Source of the DNA: Hydractinia symbiolongicarpus
Taxonomy: Eukaryota; Cnidaria; Hydrozoa; Anthoathecata; Hydractiniidae
DNA length: 64,000 bases
Assembly: GCF_029227915.1 (NCBI RefSeq)
Contig: NC_079880.1
Span: 17,686,001 to 17,750,000 of the forward strand
Reading direction: 5' to 3'
Made by a program: the position numbers and the translations under genes. Positions 33,456-44,722 of the stretch are shown here, one piece after another; within the stretch, counting starts at the first letter, position 1; each line of letters starts with the position of its first letter. Under the pieces are notes generated by a model. The model was given only the letters and a program-made list of their open reading frames with translations. It did no database searches and was not told where the DNA came from.

Positions 33456-35643
33456 ATAGAGTACGATTTCCTTAAAATCTCTTATATGGCATACGTAAAT
33501 CCAAAAAAACTTTTAAATTCTTTCCATATAAACCTTTAGAGGCCTAGTTTTATTTCAAACGTCTTTATTCTCTTCTCGCATAATATAAATCCATAATCCA
33601 TATCAAATCCATATCATGTAGGTGGATGATCACTGATAACACTGTTGAGCTTAAAGGAGTCTATTGGTGCGTATTTTTGTTAGCCATGTATATTTTACTA
33701 ATTTTAACTTTTCTAATTACTTTTTCTTCTCTCTCTGCTTTTCTCCTCCAAGGACGGTAACACTGTAAGTACAAGTAACGGAGCAACTAGGACTTTCTTA
33801 ATTAAATCAGCTTTTCTACTCCCTCACCCAGATAAAGATATGCCTCGAGAAGATAAATATTTCTTAAGTGCCTCTACATTACGTTTTACTAATTCTTTTT
33901 CAGTGAAAAAGTGAAAACCATGATTAAAACAAATACAATCCAACGCAATCCAACAAATTCTTCTGTTGACACTGAGATGTTTTTGATAGAAAAAGTCAAA
34001 AAAAAAGTTGGGTCGGTAATAAAATAGTCGGCAAAAATTTTAGTCGCAAAAAATATTAGTCACCTCCTAGCCTAAATTTAGTTTGCCGACTTTTTTTTAC
34101 CGATAAGGTATTGCCTCTTCTTTCATGATTTAATAATATAAGATTTAATATATAAAGTTATTTTTTATTGTTTTGTTTCTGAAATCCTGTTTAACTTTCG
34201 TCATCCTACATGTAAATTTTTTTTATTTTTACAGGGAGTTGTAGACATTTGATTGGAAATTTACATGAGTTTTTAACTTTATTGTAATTTATGAGAGGAT
34301 GAGAGGTTGTTTATGTTTTTGTTTGTGTTGCAAACTGCTGTTTTTTTAAAATTTTGTGTAAACTTTTGTGGGAAAAGACCACATGCAATATACTGAAAGA
34401 ACAATTTTTTGTGGAATTGGACTCCACTAAAGGCTGTTGTGTAAGCTAATGGCTTTTTCATATTTCGTAATAAACTTTTGTGGAGGAGAACTAAACTGTA
34501 TGTGATTTCATTTTTGCTGGAAGAAAGTTCCATGGTTTCACGTTTTTGTTAAGAATTTTATAATTGTATAGATGACTTGCTATAAGCTTTTTTACATTTT
34601 TTTCGGCGGGCAAATAGTTTTTTAACCAATCAGATCTTCTAAAAAGAATTATTAGCCAATTGAATTGCTTTATTTTGCCTGCTAAAAAAATAAAAACAAT
34701 TAAAAAAAATATTTCAAGATAGCAAGTCATCTATATATTAACTGTGTTTGGTGATGATAAAAAAATACCTAATTGTTCTGACAAAAACTTTTTTTTTATA
34801 TATTTTATGAAATGCCTGATTTTTCTATAATTTGGTGTGTTTCATAACCTTTTTGTTAAAGATTTGTGGGCAATGGCAATATAGAACATGCTAAATGAAC
34901 TGATTTTTGTTGATTTGGCTGTGCTCTTCAAAAACCGATCTGTTTTACATTTTATGTAAACTTCCAAAACTAATATATATCTTTGTTGATTCAAAATTTA
35001 CTCCTTATTCTTTTTCACATTTCGTTTAAAATGGTTGGTAAAGGTCACTGCAGATCATCATACTAAGAAAAAAAATTTGTGTTCTGAACCGGTTCATTTT
35101 TTACATTTTTTGTATATTTTTGGGGAACAGTATAGTATGCAACCGAATAAATGATTTGCCAGATATAATTTTGATGTTTTTGACACTTCTGATTGAAATA
35201 TTAAAGGTTTTCAATGTAATCAAACGTAATCACTTTATACAATGTAAATATTTGAGATGTGTTATTTGTGACTTTATTATTACTTTTGGTGTTTTACGTG
35301 ATTCTATACATTTTTTTGATCAGCGTTTCAAGCTCTACACATTGGAAGCAACGTGTAAACAAATTTATTCTCTTTCCCAATGTACTCCTGCCTAAATGGA
35401 TTTTGTGCAAATTTCTAAAAAAAATTTTTATTTGTACTTTAAAGGAGTTTACTGACGTCAGCAAAATTTTAAAATTTTAAAACACATATATATATATCCT
35501 TATTCGTTTGCGAACACTTATTTTTATCAGCGTTTCAATCTGCACGCATTACAGGCAACATATAAACTACATTTCGCCAATTTTTTTGTAAAACAACCTA
35601 ATCTTCTGCCTGAGTTGATTCTTCTACGGGCCTTATCGACTAG

Positions 35644-36814
35644 TCTTATATATTAATTCCCTTGCGTGAGTAAAACTGTGAGTCCACGACACGGAAATCA
35701 CGGGTCACTTTCTTATGACGTGGCGTTACGCTAAATTTTACCAAGTTAAAAAAAACCGCAAAGCAGGGGGTTACTATTTAAACATTTAATTCTCTTTTCT
35801 TATTACTTTAAAAAATAAAACTCTTTTTATTATTTTATTAAAACTAATTTTTAATTTATTTTTAAATGTTTTTATATGTTTTTTTGTTTTAAAAGCCCCG
35901 TTGGTCGTTATAGATAGAATAATTTAATTTTACCCCTGGTTTGCCATATGTGCGCCGTATCTCACGGAAACAAAGTTTATCAACTGAAAAATGAAAACCG
36001 AAGCGAAGAAAGTTGTCTCTTTTTCAAAGTAATCCTGACAAAAGTTATTTCTAACAATGTTTACTCATCATGAAGTTAGATTAAAGCTTATTTGTTTCTG
36101 CTATCATTTTTGTGTTCTGGGACCGAGGTTGCTTTCTTTTTAAAAAAAACTATCGAATTCGAATGATAATTCGAATCTAAGATGTAAAAAACAAAACTGT
36201 TGTTGTTAGAGCGACTGTTGTTGTCGAGCGAGACAAAAAAATGTTTATGTTATAATATTTGTTATAAAGAAGAAAAACGTACGATGATCTAACGTCAAAA
36301 AGAGAACTGAATAGAAATGTATCAAACAATTGTAGCTAGTTATACATTTTCAATTTGTTTTCTTTGGGACGAAGCGAAGTTTAGTAATCGAAGTAAAAAA
36401 CTGATTGGACTTTTATCCAGAGAACGCTAGCTACTACTGAGAAAGCGAAAGAAAAGCAGCTCTGTTGTTTAGATTATCTGGTAGAGAAATTAATTTATGT
36501 GAATAACGTTTTTAAGCCGTTTACATGCTTCCAGCTAAACTTTCCCTTAAATATGAAGTTAAATATGTTTTGTCTTCAGCCTGAACATATTTAACATTTT
36601 TTTGTAAGAATATACTCTTATCAATGGGTCAGAATATCCTAAGAATATGTCTAAGCTTGATTGTTTGTTTTAATATAAAAATTTGTATGATGCACAAATT
36701 TTATTAGAAGTTTACTTTTTTTATTGCGTATATATCTCACAACCTCTTACTCCCCAAAGCAATGGGCAAGTACAACAGGGAAAATTAGGAACATGAAGGC
36801 TGAAACGAAAAAAA
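35644..36814. other. POLB intron sequence without features
   Basis: No exon of the missing POLB segment, RNA gene or transposon coding sequence was found here. The sequence is AT-rich with a few GAAGCGAAG-type words. Confidence 0.4.
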
Positions 36815-37721
36815 ACAAGAAGCCCTGCGGCTTAAAGATTTCCGCCATTAGCAATAATCTAAAAAAGTACTGAACTGTGAAGAGGACTGAGTAATATGGG
36901 GGAACAAAATCCTTGAATATTCTAAAATTTTAAATTTAAATTTTTGATTATTATTGTAACTGAAAATCATAGCTAACTTAACTTACATAAACTTCATTTC
37001 TCTATATAAGAACAATTTTAAAAGAAAAATAATAAACCTTGAAAATTGATGAACAATAAAATCAAAATAAGAACAACGGCAAGGTTGAAAATTTATTTAT
37101 TTTCTCCTTTTCTCTGAAAAACAACTTTGAAAATATCTTTAAAGCAAATTTTTTTCACATAATCAGTTACGAAAGGTTATTTTCAGACTACATATACTTA
37201 TTTTTTTCTTTTATAACACACTTGTCACGGTTTTTTAGCTATAATACATTATCTTTCACCAAAAATATTCAGCCTCAACAATTCCTCTTTAAATTAAAAT
37301 TCATGAATAATTAATTAGTTTTGCTTAATATAGCTTTAGTCTACGTGCTTGCAAAATTGTACAGAAGCAAATGACGTAATTATTAAAGTGAAACGTTAAT
37401 AACATCAAAGATGGCGCAATTCTAAGACGATCTTCATTATGCTACACTGCACGAGCTTTAACTTTCGATAGCATATAAACTTTAAAATAAAGTGTTGTTC
37501 ATTGGATAATAAAGCAATTTGATGCACTGTTAGGATTCTTATTGGCTTAAAACTCATTTAAGCCTCGTTCTCAGAAAAAAATCTGTCAAAACGAGGATTT
37601 AGGCTTTAGCCTGGATAAGTTTCGGGCGTCCAGCCTAGCTGCGCTGTCTCTATTTATCTACCTATCTCTCTATCTATCTCCTCAGGCGTTTTTAAAGATT
37701 CCGCCTTCGCTGGCGGAAATC
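36815..37721 (+). repeat. Helentron-like non-autonomous element, left inverted copy
   Basis: The 5' end is ACAAGAAGCCCTGCGGCTT (a small AAGCC/GGCTT hairpin) followed by GATTTCCGCC. The 3' end has a TCTA/TATC microsatellite, then TTTAAAGATTCCGCC and a terminal stem-loop closing in GGCGGAAATC, the inverse of the 5' GATTTCCGCC. Subterminal inverted repeats, a microsatellite and a 3' hairpin are the layout of Helentron-associated (DINE-like) elements. It matches 41549-42434 in inverse orientation along its whole length. Confidence 0.65.
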
Positions 37722-37886
37722 AAAAAGCACTATTCTTATAAAATACAGCGTGTATATAATAGAGAAGAATTTATATAAAATGTAAAAAGTAATTTTTCCG
37801 TTGTTACTGTTTTTAACGCTACGAAGTGGTTGATGTCGTTATAATAAACCTTATTGTAAACAAAGTTAAATCAATGTTTACATCTG

Positions 37887-40800
37887 TTACGTTACCGTTT
37901 GAAATATATTCGATTTTGTATGATGAATGTGTTGAATTATGAGTCGTGCAATGTAGTGTTTCGGCGAGATTATCACTTGGTGTTTCGACTCAAATAGTAT
38001 ATCGATTAAACCAGTTCTTCCTCCAACACGAATCAAATTGTTCTGCATCATTGGTCTCAAAGCTACAAGTGGTGATCTTTTTGGTAGTTCCTTGTGTGAT
38101 TGTAGGTTTTCGAATTCTGATGGGTAGGATTCTTGTTGTGAGATGCTATACAACTGTAACTTTGTTGCTTCAATTTCATCAACGGTTAGGTAATCAAATT
38201 TTTCAGATCCTCCCCTCCTTAATAACAACCAATTTGGTTCTAATTTGATAATCCACGCAATGTGGCGACAGAGTTTTTGCCAATCGGAATAACTTTGCCA
38301 TTTGATAAAGGATTTTTTCTCTGGTATTGCATTACTGGTTGACTGAAAGTTGGTAATATCTGCGTCCTCTTCACTTTGATTGACATTTTGGCTTTGATCT
38401 GGCCAATTGCATTGCCCTTCGATTAAGAACAATGTACCGGTTAACCATCTGGAATTCTCGGTCGGTGATAGTGGTACATATCTTGTAGCATTGTCTGTTG
38501 GGTTTAGAGTTCCTGGTACAAAACGCCACGAATTGACGTCAGAATACTGGAAGTTTTCGGTTTTCATTCAAGATATATTTTAACATTATTTGTGAATCTG
38601 TCCAAAATTTGGTACTGAGGTCCTTGGAAAGACTACTCACTTTTGATTCTCTCATTCTTCTAGCCAAGAAAGCAGCTTGTAATTCTAATTTTGGTATTGT
38701 GAGAGATTTCGGATTCAACGGGGCGACTCCGTATTTTCCCATCACGAATGTTACATTGACAGTATGCGTTTCCTGAATACGTAGATATGCAACAGCACCA
38801 TATGCATTGATTAAAGCATCGGAAAAAATATGTAGTTGAATCAACTGATTAACGGATTGTAGTTTGTACCATCGAGGAATGTTGATCGATGTTAGTTTTT
38901 CCAGTTCACTTCTCCAGCTCAACCACCTTGTTTTTAATTCGGTTGGTATTTCTTCATCCCAGTCTACTTTGGATTTCCACAAAGATTGGATGATAAGTTT
39001 TCCTTCTAAAATGAATGGTGTTAAGATACCAAGTGGGTCAAATATTGAACTTGTTAAACTTAATATACCTCTTTTAGTTTCAAGTGATGCCTTGTTGACA
39101 ACTTTGAATGTGAATAGACAGAATTCGGATTCCATGACATACCAAGTACTCTATCAGTCGGTAATTTGTTTAAATCTAGGTTGAAGTTGAACGCGGTTTC
39201 GGTACTTGGAAAACACTCAAGAATTTCACAAGAATTTGATAGCCATTTTGTTAAACGAAAGCTACAACTTTTCCATGCTTCTGTCACGGTTTTTGCAATC
39301 GATACGGCTTCGCCTACCGTTTTCATGCAATCCAGATAATCATCCATTTAAAACCTTTTCGTGATAGCGTCTACAATTGCGCGATCGTGATCGATGCTAG
39401 TTTGTCAAAGAGCGTAATTCGCGCAACAAGGTGAGTCTACTTTATCAAATAAATGTATTTGCATGACTAAGTCATCAATATTGTCGTCGGTGTTTTCTCT
39501 CCAAACAAAACGAAGAGCGTCTTGTTCTATCCCTGGACCTGATGAAACATTTTTTCAATGTCAGCCATAATTGCGTAACGATTGGTACGGAATGTGAGTA
39601 ATACAGATACCAGGTTGTTCAGCACGTCTGGGCCGGGTAACAAGTTGTCGTTTAATGAAATACCTTTGTACTTTGCTGCAGCGTCAAAGACTACACGAAT
39701 TTTCCCGGCCTTGTTAGGATGAACAAAACAATGATGTGGTATGTAGTTGGTAATATCGGATGTTTGGTTTTTCTCAAAGTCTGAAAGCTTTCTCGCATGT
39801 CCAAGAGCAACATATTCCTTGACTTGTAACCCGAATTTTCTGCTAAAATTAGTTGCTTGCTTAATTTTTTTTCGTTAGATTGCAGACGTTGGACTGCTAA
39901 TCGATTTCCCAAAATCTTTCTACTGCTTTATTGAAATCATCCGTATCAGTTTCTAATCGATTAGTATTGGTAAATATGTTTTTATTCTTCTCACCAAATA
40001 GGATCCAACCAAGTTGCGTTTTAACAGCTACTGGTTCGTTGTCTTTTCCTACTCGATAATCATTTTGAATATGAAGTGATGGTGTATCAATTCCAATAAG
40101 TACTGTTACTCTGTCGTCGTTTAAGGTTGGTATATCGATGTCTTTCAAATGAGCATATTTTTCTTTTAAGTCTGTGATGTTTCGTTTTTTAGTAGGAGTG
40201 TTAAGATCTGGTACAACCCATGCCTTTTCGATTCTGATTTCTTCTTTCAGATTGGTAGGGTGAACATTAAATAATACGATTTTTGATTTAAACGTCTGTG
40301 AATTCGATAGAATCGTCAATACTCTCAACGGTTGCTCCTTTCCACCTAATCTGAGTTAGTTTCTGTGCTGTTTCTGTGCAAATAAAGGTGCTATCTGATC
40401 CACTATCTAAAATAGTGTTGGTTGTTACTGATTTGCTGTTATGAGTTAAGGTCACCGGGATAACTTGAAGATAGGTGTCAGTTGTGGTACGAGATTGGAT
40501 GGTTCTTGCCTCAGATTCATTCTTTGAAACTTTATTTTCATTTTGTTGTGGCGGTCCAAAATGCAGCAGGGTGTGCTGACGTTTTCCACATTCCACACCT
40601 TTTCTTAGATTTACATTCTTTTATTTTGTGAGAAACAATTGAAAGGCAATTAAGCAAAATCCCTTTTCTAAAACAAACTTCCTACGATCTGCCACCGATT
40701 TTAGTTCGAATTCTCTGCACTTAAAAACAAAATGATTTTCTGAACAAATCCAACACTTCGTACTGCGTTCACTACCTGCACCTGTTGCAAATGTTCTCAC

Positions 40801-41154
40801 TCTTTTCTCATCTCTCTTCGACTCCTTTCCATTTTTAATCTTATTCTGTTCCTGATCTGCGATTAAATTTGCTATTAGATTGAATTGCTCTAACAACTTC
40901 CAACTCAACCATTTCTCAAAGTCAATCAAATTAATCCTATTCTCACTCGTAATCTTGTCTTTCGAAAATTTGTAGAACTGATTTCGAAAGTGGTGAGGTA
41001 GTCTAGCTACAGCCAGTGCTAGGTTCTCAGTTGAATTAATAGCAGATTTGTAGCCATTAGAGATTAGCCAAGTATTATTAGAATTAGGAGCCGATGCGAC
41101 GACGAGCGGTAGAATAATAGGTCGGTCTAGTACAGTATGATGATAACGTTTCAT
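37887..41154 (-). pseudogene. BEL/Pao retrotransposon gag-pol relic
   Basis: Read on the minus strand: Gag ending in a CCHC-type knuckle (CWICSENHFVFKC, 40621-41154); protease with LDSGSDSTFI (40288-40596); a DUF1758-like segment (ETQLGWILFGE-type, 39897-40328); RT (IPHHCFVHPNKAGKIRVVFDAA, near 39700, with D in ADIEKMFHQ near 39550); the Pao RNase H region with LTSSIFDPLGILTPF, FSDALINAYGAVAY and LTIPKLELQAA (38539-39135); and the start of the integrase region (FVPGTLNPTDNATR, 37887-38567). At least five frameshifts separate these. The integrase core and both LTRs are absent. The relic fills the space between the two inverted Helentron-like repeats. Confidence 0.8.
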
Positions 41155-41548
41155 AGCTTAAACACAAACAGAAAAAATACAAAGATACAAAAACTTACAT
41201 ACAAAAAGATAAACACAATATAAGTAAATACAAACATAGCCTGTGTCGATGGACAAAATAATACACGTACAAAATACAACAAACACTAAATATTGCGTCG
41301 TTTACTGCGCTTGCTTTCTTTATGCTGCTTGTAGAAATTCTTTACGTTAAGATTCCAATCAAAAAACTACGATACTTTCGATTCTCACTTTTACCACACG
41401 CTTGTCCTACTCATACGGAGATTAGAGGCAATGTGAAAAGTGCGCGCGAAAAAACTATAACCAAATTAAAATTAATCTGACGTGACGGGTCTCCATCGCC
41501 GAGACTGATCTTCATCGTTTACATGTTCAAAACATGTGTCGTGTAATT

Positions 41549-42434
41549 GATTTTCGCCAGCGAAGGCGGAATCTTTAAAATCGCCTAAAAAGAGATAGAT
41601 AGAGAGATAGAAAGATAGATAGAGACAGCGCAGCTAAGCTGGACGCCCAAAACTTATCCAGGCTAAAGCCTGAATCCTCGTTTTGACAGATTTTTTTTCT
41701 GAGAACAAGTCTAAAATGAGTTTTAAGCCAATAAGAATCCTAACAGTGCAACAAATTGTTTTATTATCCAATAAACAATACCTTAAAGTTTATATGCTAT
41801 CGAAAGTTAAAGCTCGTGCAGTGTAGCATAATGAAAATCGTCTTATAATGCGCCATCTTTGATGTTATTAACGTTTCCCTTTAAAAATTACGTCATTTCC
41901 TTCTGTACAATTTTGCAAGCACGTAGACTAAAGCTATATTTAGCAGAATAATTAATTATTCATGAATTTTAATTTAAAGAGGAATTGTTGAGGCTGAATA
42001 TTTTTGGCGAAACATAATGTATTATAGCTATAAAATTGTGAAATAAGAATATGTAGTCTGAAAATAACTTTTCGTAACTGATTATGTAAATATAAATTTG
42101 CTGCAACCATTAAAGATATTTTCCAAGCTGTTTTTCAGAGAAAAGGAGAAAATATATAAATTTTCAGCCTTGCCGTTGTTCTTATTGTTTTTATTGTTCA
42201 TCAATTTTCAGGTTTATTATTTTTCTTTTAAAATTGTTCTTATATAGAGAAATGAAGTTTATGTAAGTTAAGTTAGCTATGATTTACAGTTACAATAATA
42301 ATCAAAAATTGAATTTTAAATTTTTAGAATATTCAATGATTTTGTTTCCCCATATTAATTAGTCCTCCTCAAAGTTCAGTACTTTTTCAGATTATTGCTA
42401 ATGGCGGAAATCTTTCAGCCGCAGGGCTTCTTGT
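41549..42434 (-). repeat. Helentron-like non-autonomous element, right inverted copy
   Basis: The reverse complement reproduces 36815-37721 from ACAAGAAGCCCTGCGGCT through the CTCGTTTTGACAGA block and the TATC microsatellite to the 3' stem-loop (CCGCCTTCGCTGGC). The 3' ends of the two copies face each other across the BEL/Pao relic. Together they form a ~0.9-kb inverted repeat able to fold into a long hairpin. Confidence 0.65.
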
Positions 42435-42848
42435 GTTGATTGAAAACTTGTTGATTCAATTTTGATTTTGTAGTGTTAGGTTGGAAAGAAAGCTCTTTCC
42501 CAACATCACAAAATCTTTTGTAACATTTGTGTAGTTTGTTATCTTGTTGGAATGTTAGTTGTTTTCTTCTGTTTAGGCCTGTCGGATGTACTGGTATGGA
42601 TTTTACTTTATTTTTTTATGGATTTTGTCAACTTGATTTCTTATTTTACAAAGTTTTTTTTATGGAAAAACTCTGTCGGACTTTTGTTCGGCATAACAAA
42701 ATCCTTGTCAGATATAGTTTTTGTCCATGGTGTGGTATTTTGGCTGGTAAAAGTTTTAAAATTTTGGTGTTGTCCCCCCCCTCCAAAAACGTAGGTGTTA
42801 CCATGCCGCCTTATAAGTTATCAGTTACTAATTTTTGTTTTCTTTAAG

Positions 42849-42999
42849 GTAAAGCAGGCGAGCCGCTGCCAGTGACGTGCGAAAAGACATTTTCGAAATA
42901 ATTGGCAAAGACTATGTGGTACCATCTAAAAGAAATGTTAAGGGTTTATTTTCTTTCATTTGTGATTTTGCGATTTTTTTTCATGTATTGCATTTATGA
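42849..42999 (+). other. POLB: POLB last exon with one-base frameshift
   Basis: After the acceptor TTTTCTTTAAG the exon reads KAGEPLPVTCEK and then, one base out of frame, DIFEIIGKDYVVPSKRNVK, the C-terminal end of DNA polymerase beta. The shift falls in a GAAAAGAC run, so a sequencing or assembly error in a homopolymer is possible. The inverted-repeat/BEL block lies just upstream in the preceding intron. Confidence 0.7.
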
Positions 43000-44722
43000 G
43001 AGAAAATAATACTTGAGACAACATTTTTAATGTGCTGAACTTTATTTGAAGCCCTGAATATTATGATATGAAGTTACTAGCAAATATAAAAGAACTGAGG
43101 AAACTCATCCAATGGTTTTAATAAAATTGTTACCTGAAAGGAAAACCAACGAAAAAGTTACATATGTTTTTTGTAGTAAAAATATTCTTATATATCAGGA
43201 AAACAACATTGCATAAAAATTTTCAAATCAACCCAAAAGATCTCAATTTCGATCACACTTCCCCTAATTGTCAAACAAAAACTTACTCGGTTCGCATATA
43301 ATTTATCGATTTGTGACGTAACACGTCTCGCGCAATAACAGGTGGCGACAGAAGAGTCTATGTAAGCGAAAAATGTCGTCATCAAAACTCGATTTCGTTT
43401 TATCTAAATCATCTGGATAACGTGAATTCATCTAACGCCCAAGAACCACAAAAACGGATTAACACACAAACCCAGGGGCATAGCCAGAAAAAAATAAGCC
43501 TTAGTAAAACTTTTGACCCGTAGGATTTGAAGAGAGGGGGCGTTGTGAGTCCCTGGCGCCTTTTTATGCCCTTTAAGCACTAAAACGCCATAAAACCGCC
43601 TCTCTGAGATACACGTTAAGTAATCTATACATTTAAGGCTGTAAACAGCACAACACCTTTACTTTTTATAGATTGAAAGATATTAAATCAATAACTAAAA
43701 TTTTCATTCTTCTTTCTTCATGTTTAGCACCAAAGTAACATCATCGAAAAAGAGGAATAAATGACAACATAAAAAAACATTTACTAAAAACTGTTCTCAA
43801 GGTCGTAAACCAGCAATATGACAGCACAACAGCGTCATAATGCTTTTTCTAAATTGAAAGTTATTAAATTAAAACTAAAATTTTCATATTCAGCACTAAA
43901 ATAACGTTTTTTTACATTGAAATTTATTAAAATTTTCTTTCTTTATAAATATAACAAGAAGCCCTGCGGCTTTAAGATTTCCGTCATTAGCCTGAAAGAT
44001 TTTGAAATTTGAAGTAGACCTTGAAAACGGAGAATTATGGGGTAAACAAATCACGAGTACCACAATTCTCAACTATTTTTGTAACTAACCTGCAATGTTA
44101 AAATACAACTCATTAAATAAAAAATAAAAATTTTACATAGCTATATGAAGTATTCTAAAATAACAGTTAAAACTTTAACTGGATATTTTTAAAAGTGATC
44201 AGGAAAATTCTGGAAATTCCAGAATACAAATCTTGCTATTTGACGATTTGAATATAATAACTTCTGAACGAGCTCAATTTGAATGATGAAGTAGTTCATT
44301 GTTTATTTATTCAGCAATAAATACATATTAGCATTTGAATATTTCAGTATTTAGGCCTTCAAAATTTACTCTCTTGTTGAAAATTTTTTGAAAATGCAGT
44401 AGTATAGGAGAGTGATTATAACCAGGTTTTCGCTCCTCCTACACCTTTACCCCCAAAAACCCCGCTTTCACCATTTCCACTACCCCCTCATCCAAAAAAC
44501 AAGTAAAAACGAAATAATATGACGTCATACGTGAAATCATAATAATACAGAATATAAATGCCAATAACATATATAAATGAAAAATAAATAATATATAAAT
44601 GTAAGATACATGACGTCATCTGCCAATGATACAGAATATGAGTAAGGGAAATTCCCAAAATATTCAATCCTTGACCAAACAAAATTTTCTGGTTGAAAAG
44701 AAAATCTGTATATAATAAAGGA
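43000..44722. other. Non-coding interval between POLB and the viral block
   Basis: Holds an end-like CAGGGGCATAGCCAG at 43473 that resembles a hAT terminus (no partner found), a pair of diverged direct repeats (about 43620-43760 and 43800-43930), and the Helentron-like 5' end at 43954. No coding sequence is supported. Confidence 0.5.
43954..44050 (+). repeat. Helentron-like 5' terminus
   Basis: ACAAGAAGCCCTGCGGCTTT and AAGATTTCCGTCATTAGC match the 5' end of the element at 36815 almost base for base, and GAATTATGGGGTAAACAAA is similar to its ATATGGGGGAACAAAA. Homology fades within 100 bases, so the interior belongs to a different member. No matching 3' end occurs before the viral genes; the next one in this orientation is at 60731. 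Confidence 0.55.

Larger units (their letters stand above)
29657..34154 (-). mobile_element. Near-intact CR1/L2-type LINE, full length about 4.5 kb
   Basis: Lies antisense to POLB inside Helitron copy 2. The 8-bp word AAGTTATT is found on both sides (29649-29656 and 34155-34162), a likely target duplication. The 3' end on its own strand is a TAA triplet run (29657-29676), and about 700 bases of 5' UTR precede the ORF. One uninterrupted 1163-codon ORF makes it the best preserved element in the window. Superfamily is inferred from the APE endonuclease and RT motifs and from the 2A-type sequence. Confidence 0.85.
28553..35643 (+). mobile_element. Non-autonomous Helitron, copy 2, interrupted by a LINE
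   Basis: It starts TCTCTTATAATAATACGG after an A and ends CTAG before a T, as in copy 1. Shared blocks run in the same order: TGTCCGTCTGTCTG, TTTACATCACGT, AACAAAAGAACGGTCCC, ACTGGGTGTC.TAGCTACTG, TGTGTGTTAA, GTGTTGCAAACT.CTGTTTTT, and ACGGGC.TTAT.GACTAG. The 3' hairpin is degenerate. Removing the 4.5-kb LINE leaves about 2.6 kb, similar to copy 1. It lies in a POLB intron. Confidence 0.8.
19009..42999 (+). pseudogene. POLB: DNA polymerase beta gene, exons over 24 kb, apparently broken
   Basis: Exons that join in phase give a recognisable DNA polymerase beta, the base-excision-repair gap-filling polymerase and dRP lyase of the nucleus. Exons seen: 19009-19069, 19394-19451, 19708-19774, 20216-20264, 20505-20556, 20632-20681, 20754-20805, 21296-21350, about 26644-26691, 26922-27001, 28137-28223 and 42849-42999. 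Damage: the linker after PGIGAAIEKKI is short; the conserved GSFRRG motif is missing from the exon at 26644; no exon was found for the segment with the third catalytic Asp; and the last exon needs a one-base shift between EPLPVTCEK and DIFEIIGKDY. Introns carry nested transposons. Missed exons remain possible, but the shift and the lost motif favour a decaying copy. Confidence 0.75.

Noticed and set aside
34279-34730. Two overlapping minus-strand ORFs of ~80 aa
   Set aside because: Within the Helitron body, with low-complexity hydrophobic content and no counterpart kept in the other copy.
37640-37690. TCTA/TATC microsatellite as an independent repeat
   Set aside because: It is a standard internal part of the Helentron-like 3' end and recurs at the same place in the other copies.
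43473-43487. CAGGGGCATAGCCAG as a hAT terminus
   Set aside because: Resembles common hAT ends, but no inverse partner or 8-bp duplication was found nearby, so no element is called.
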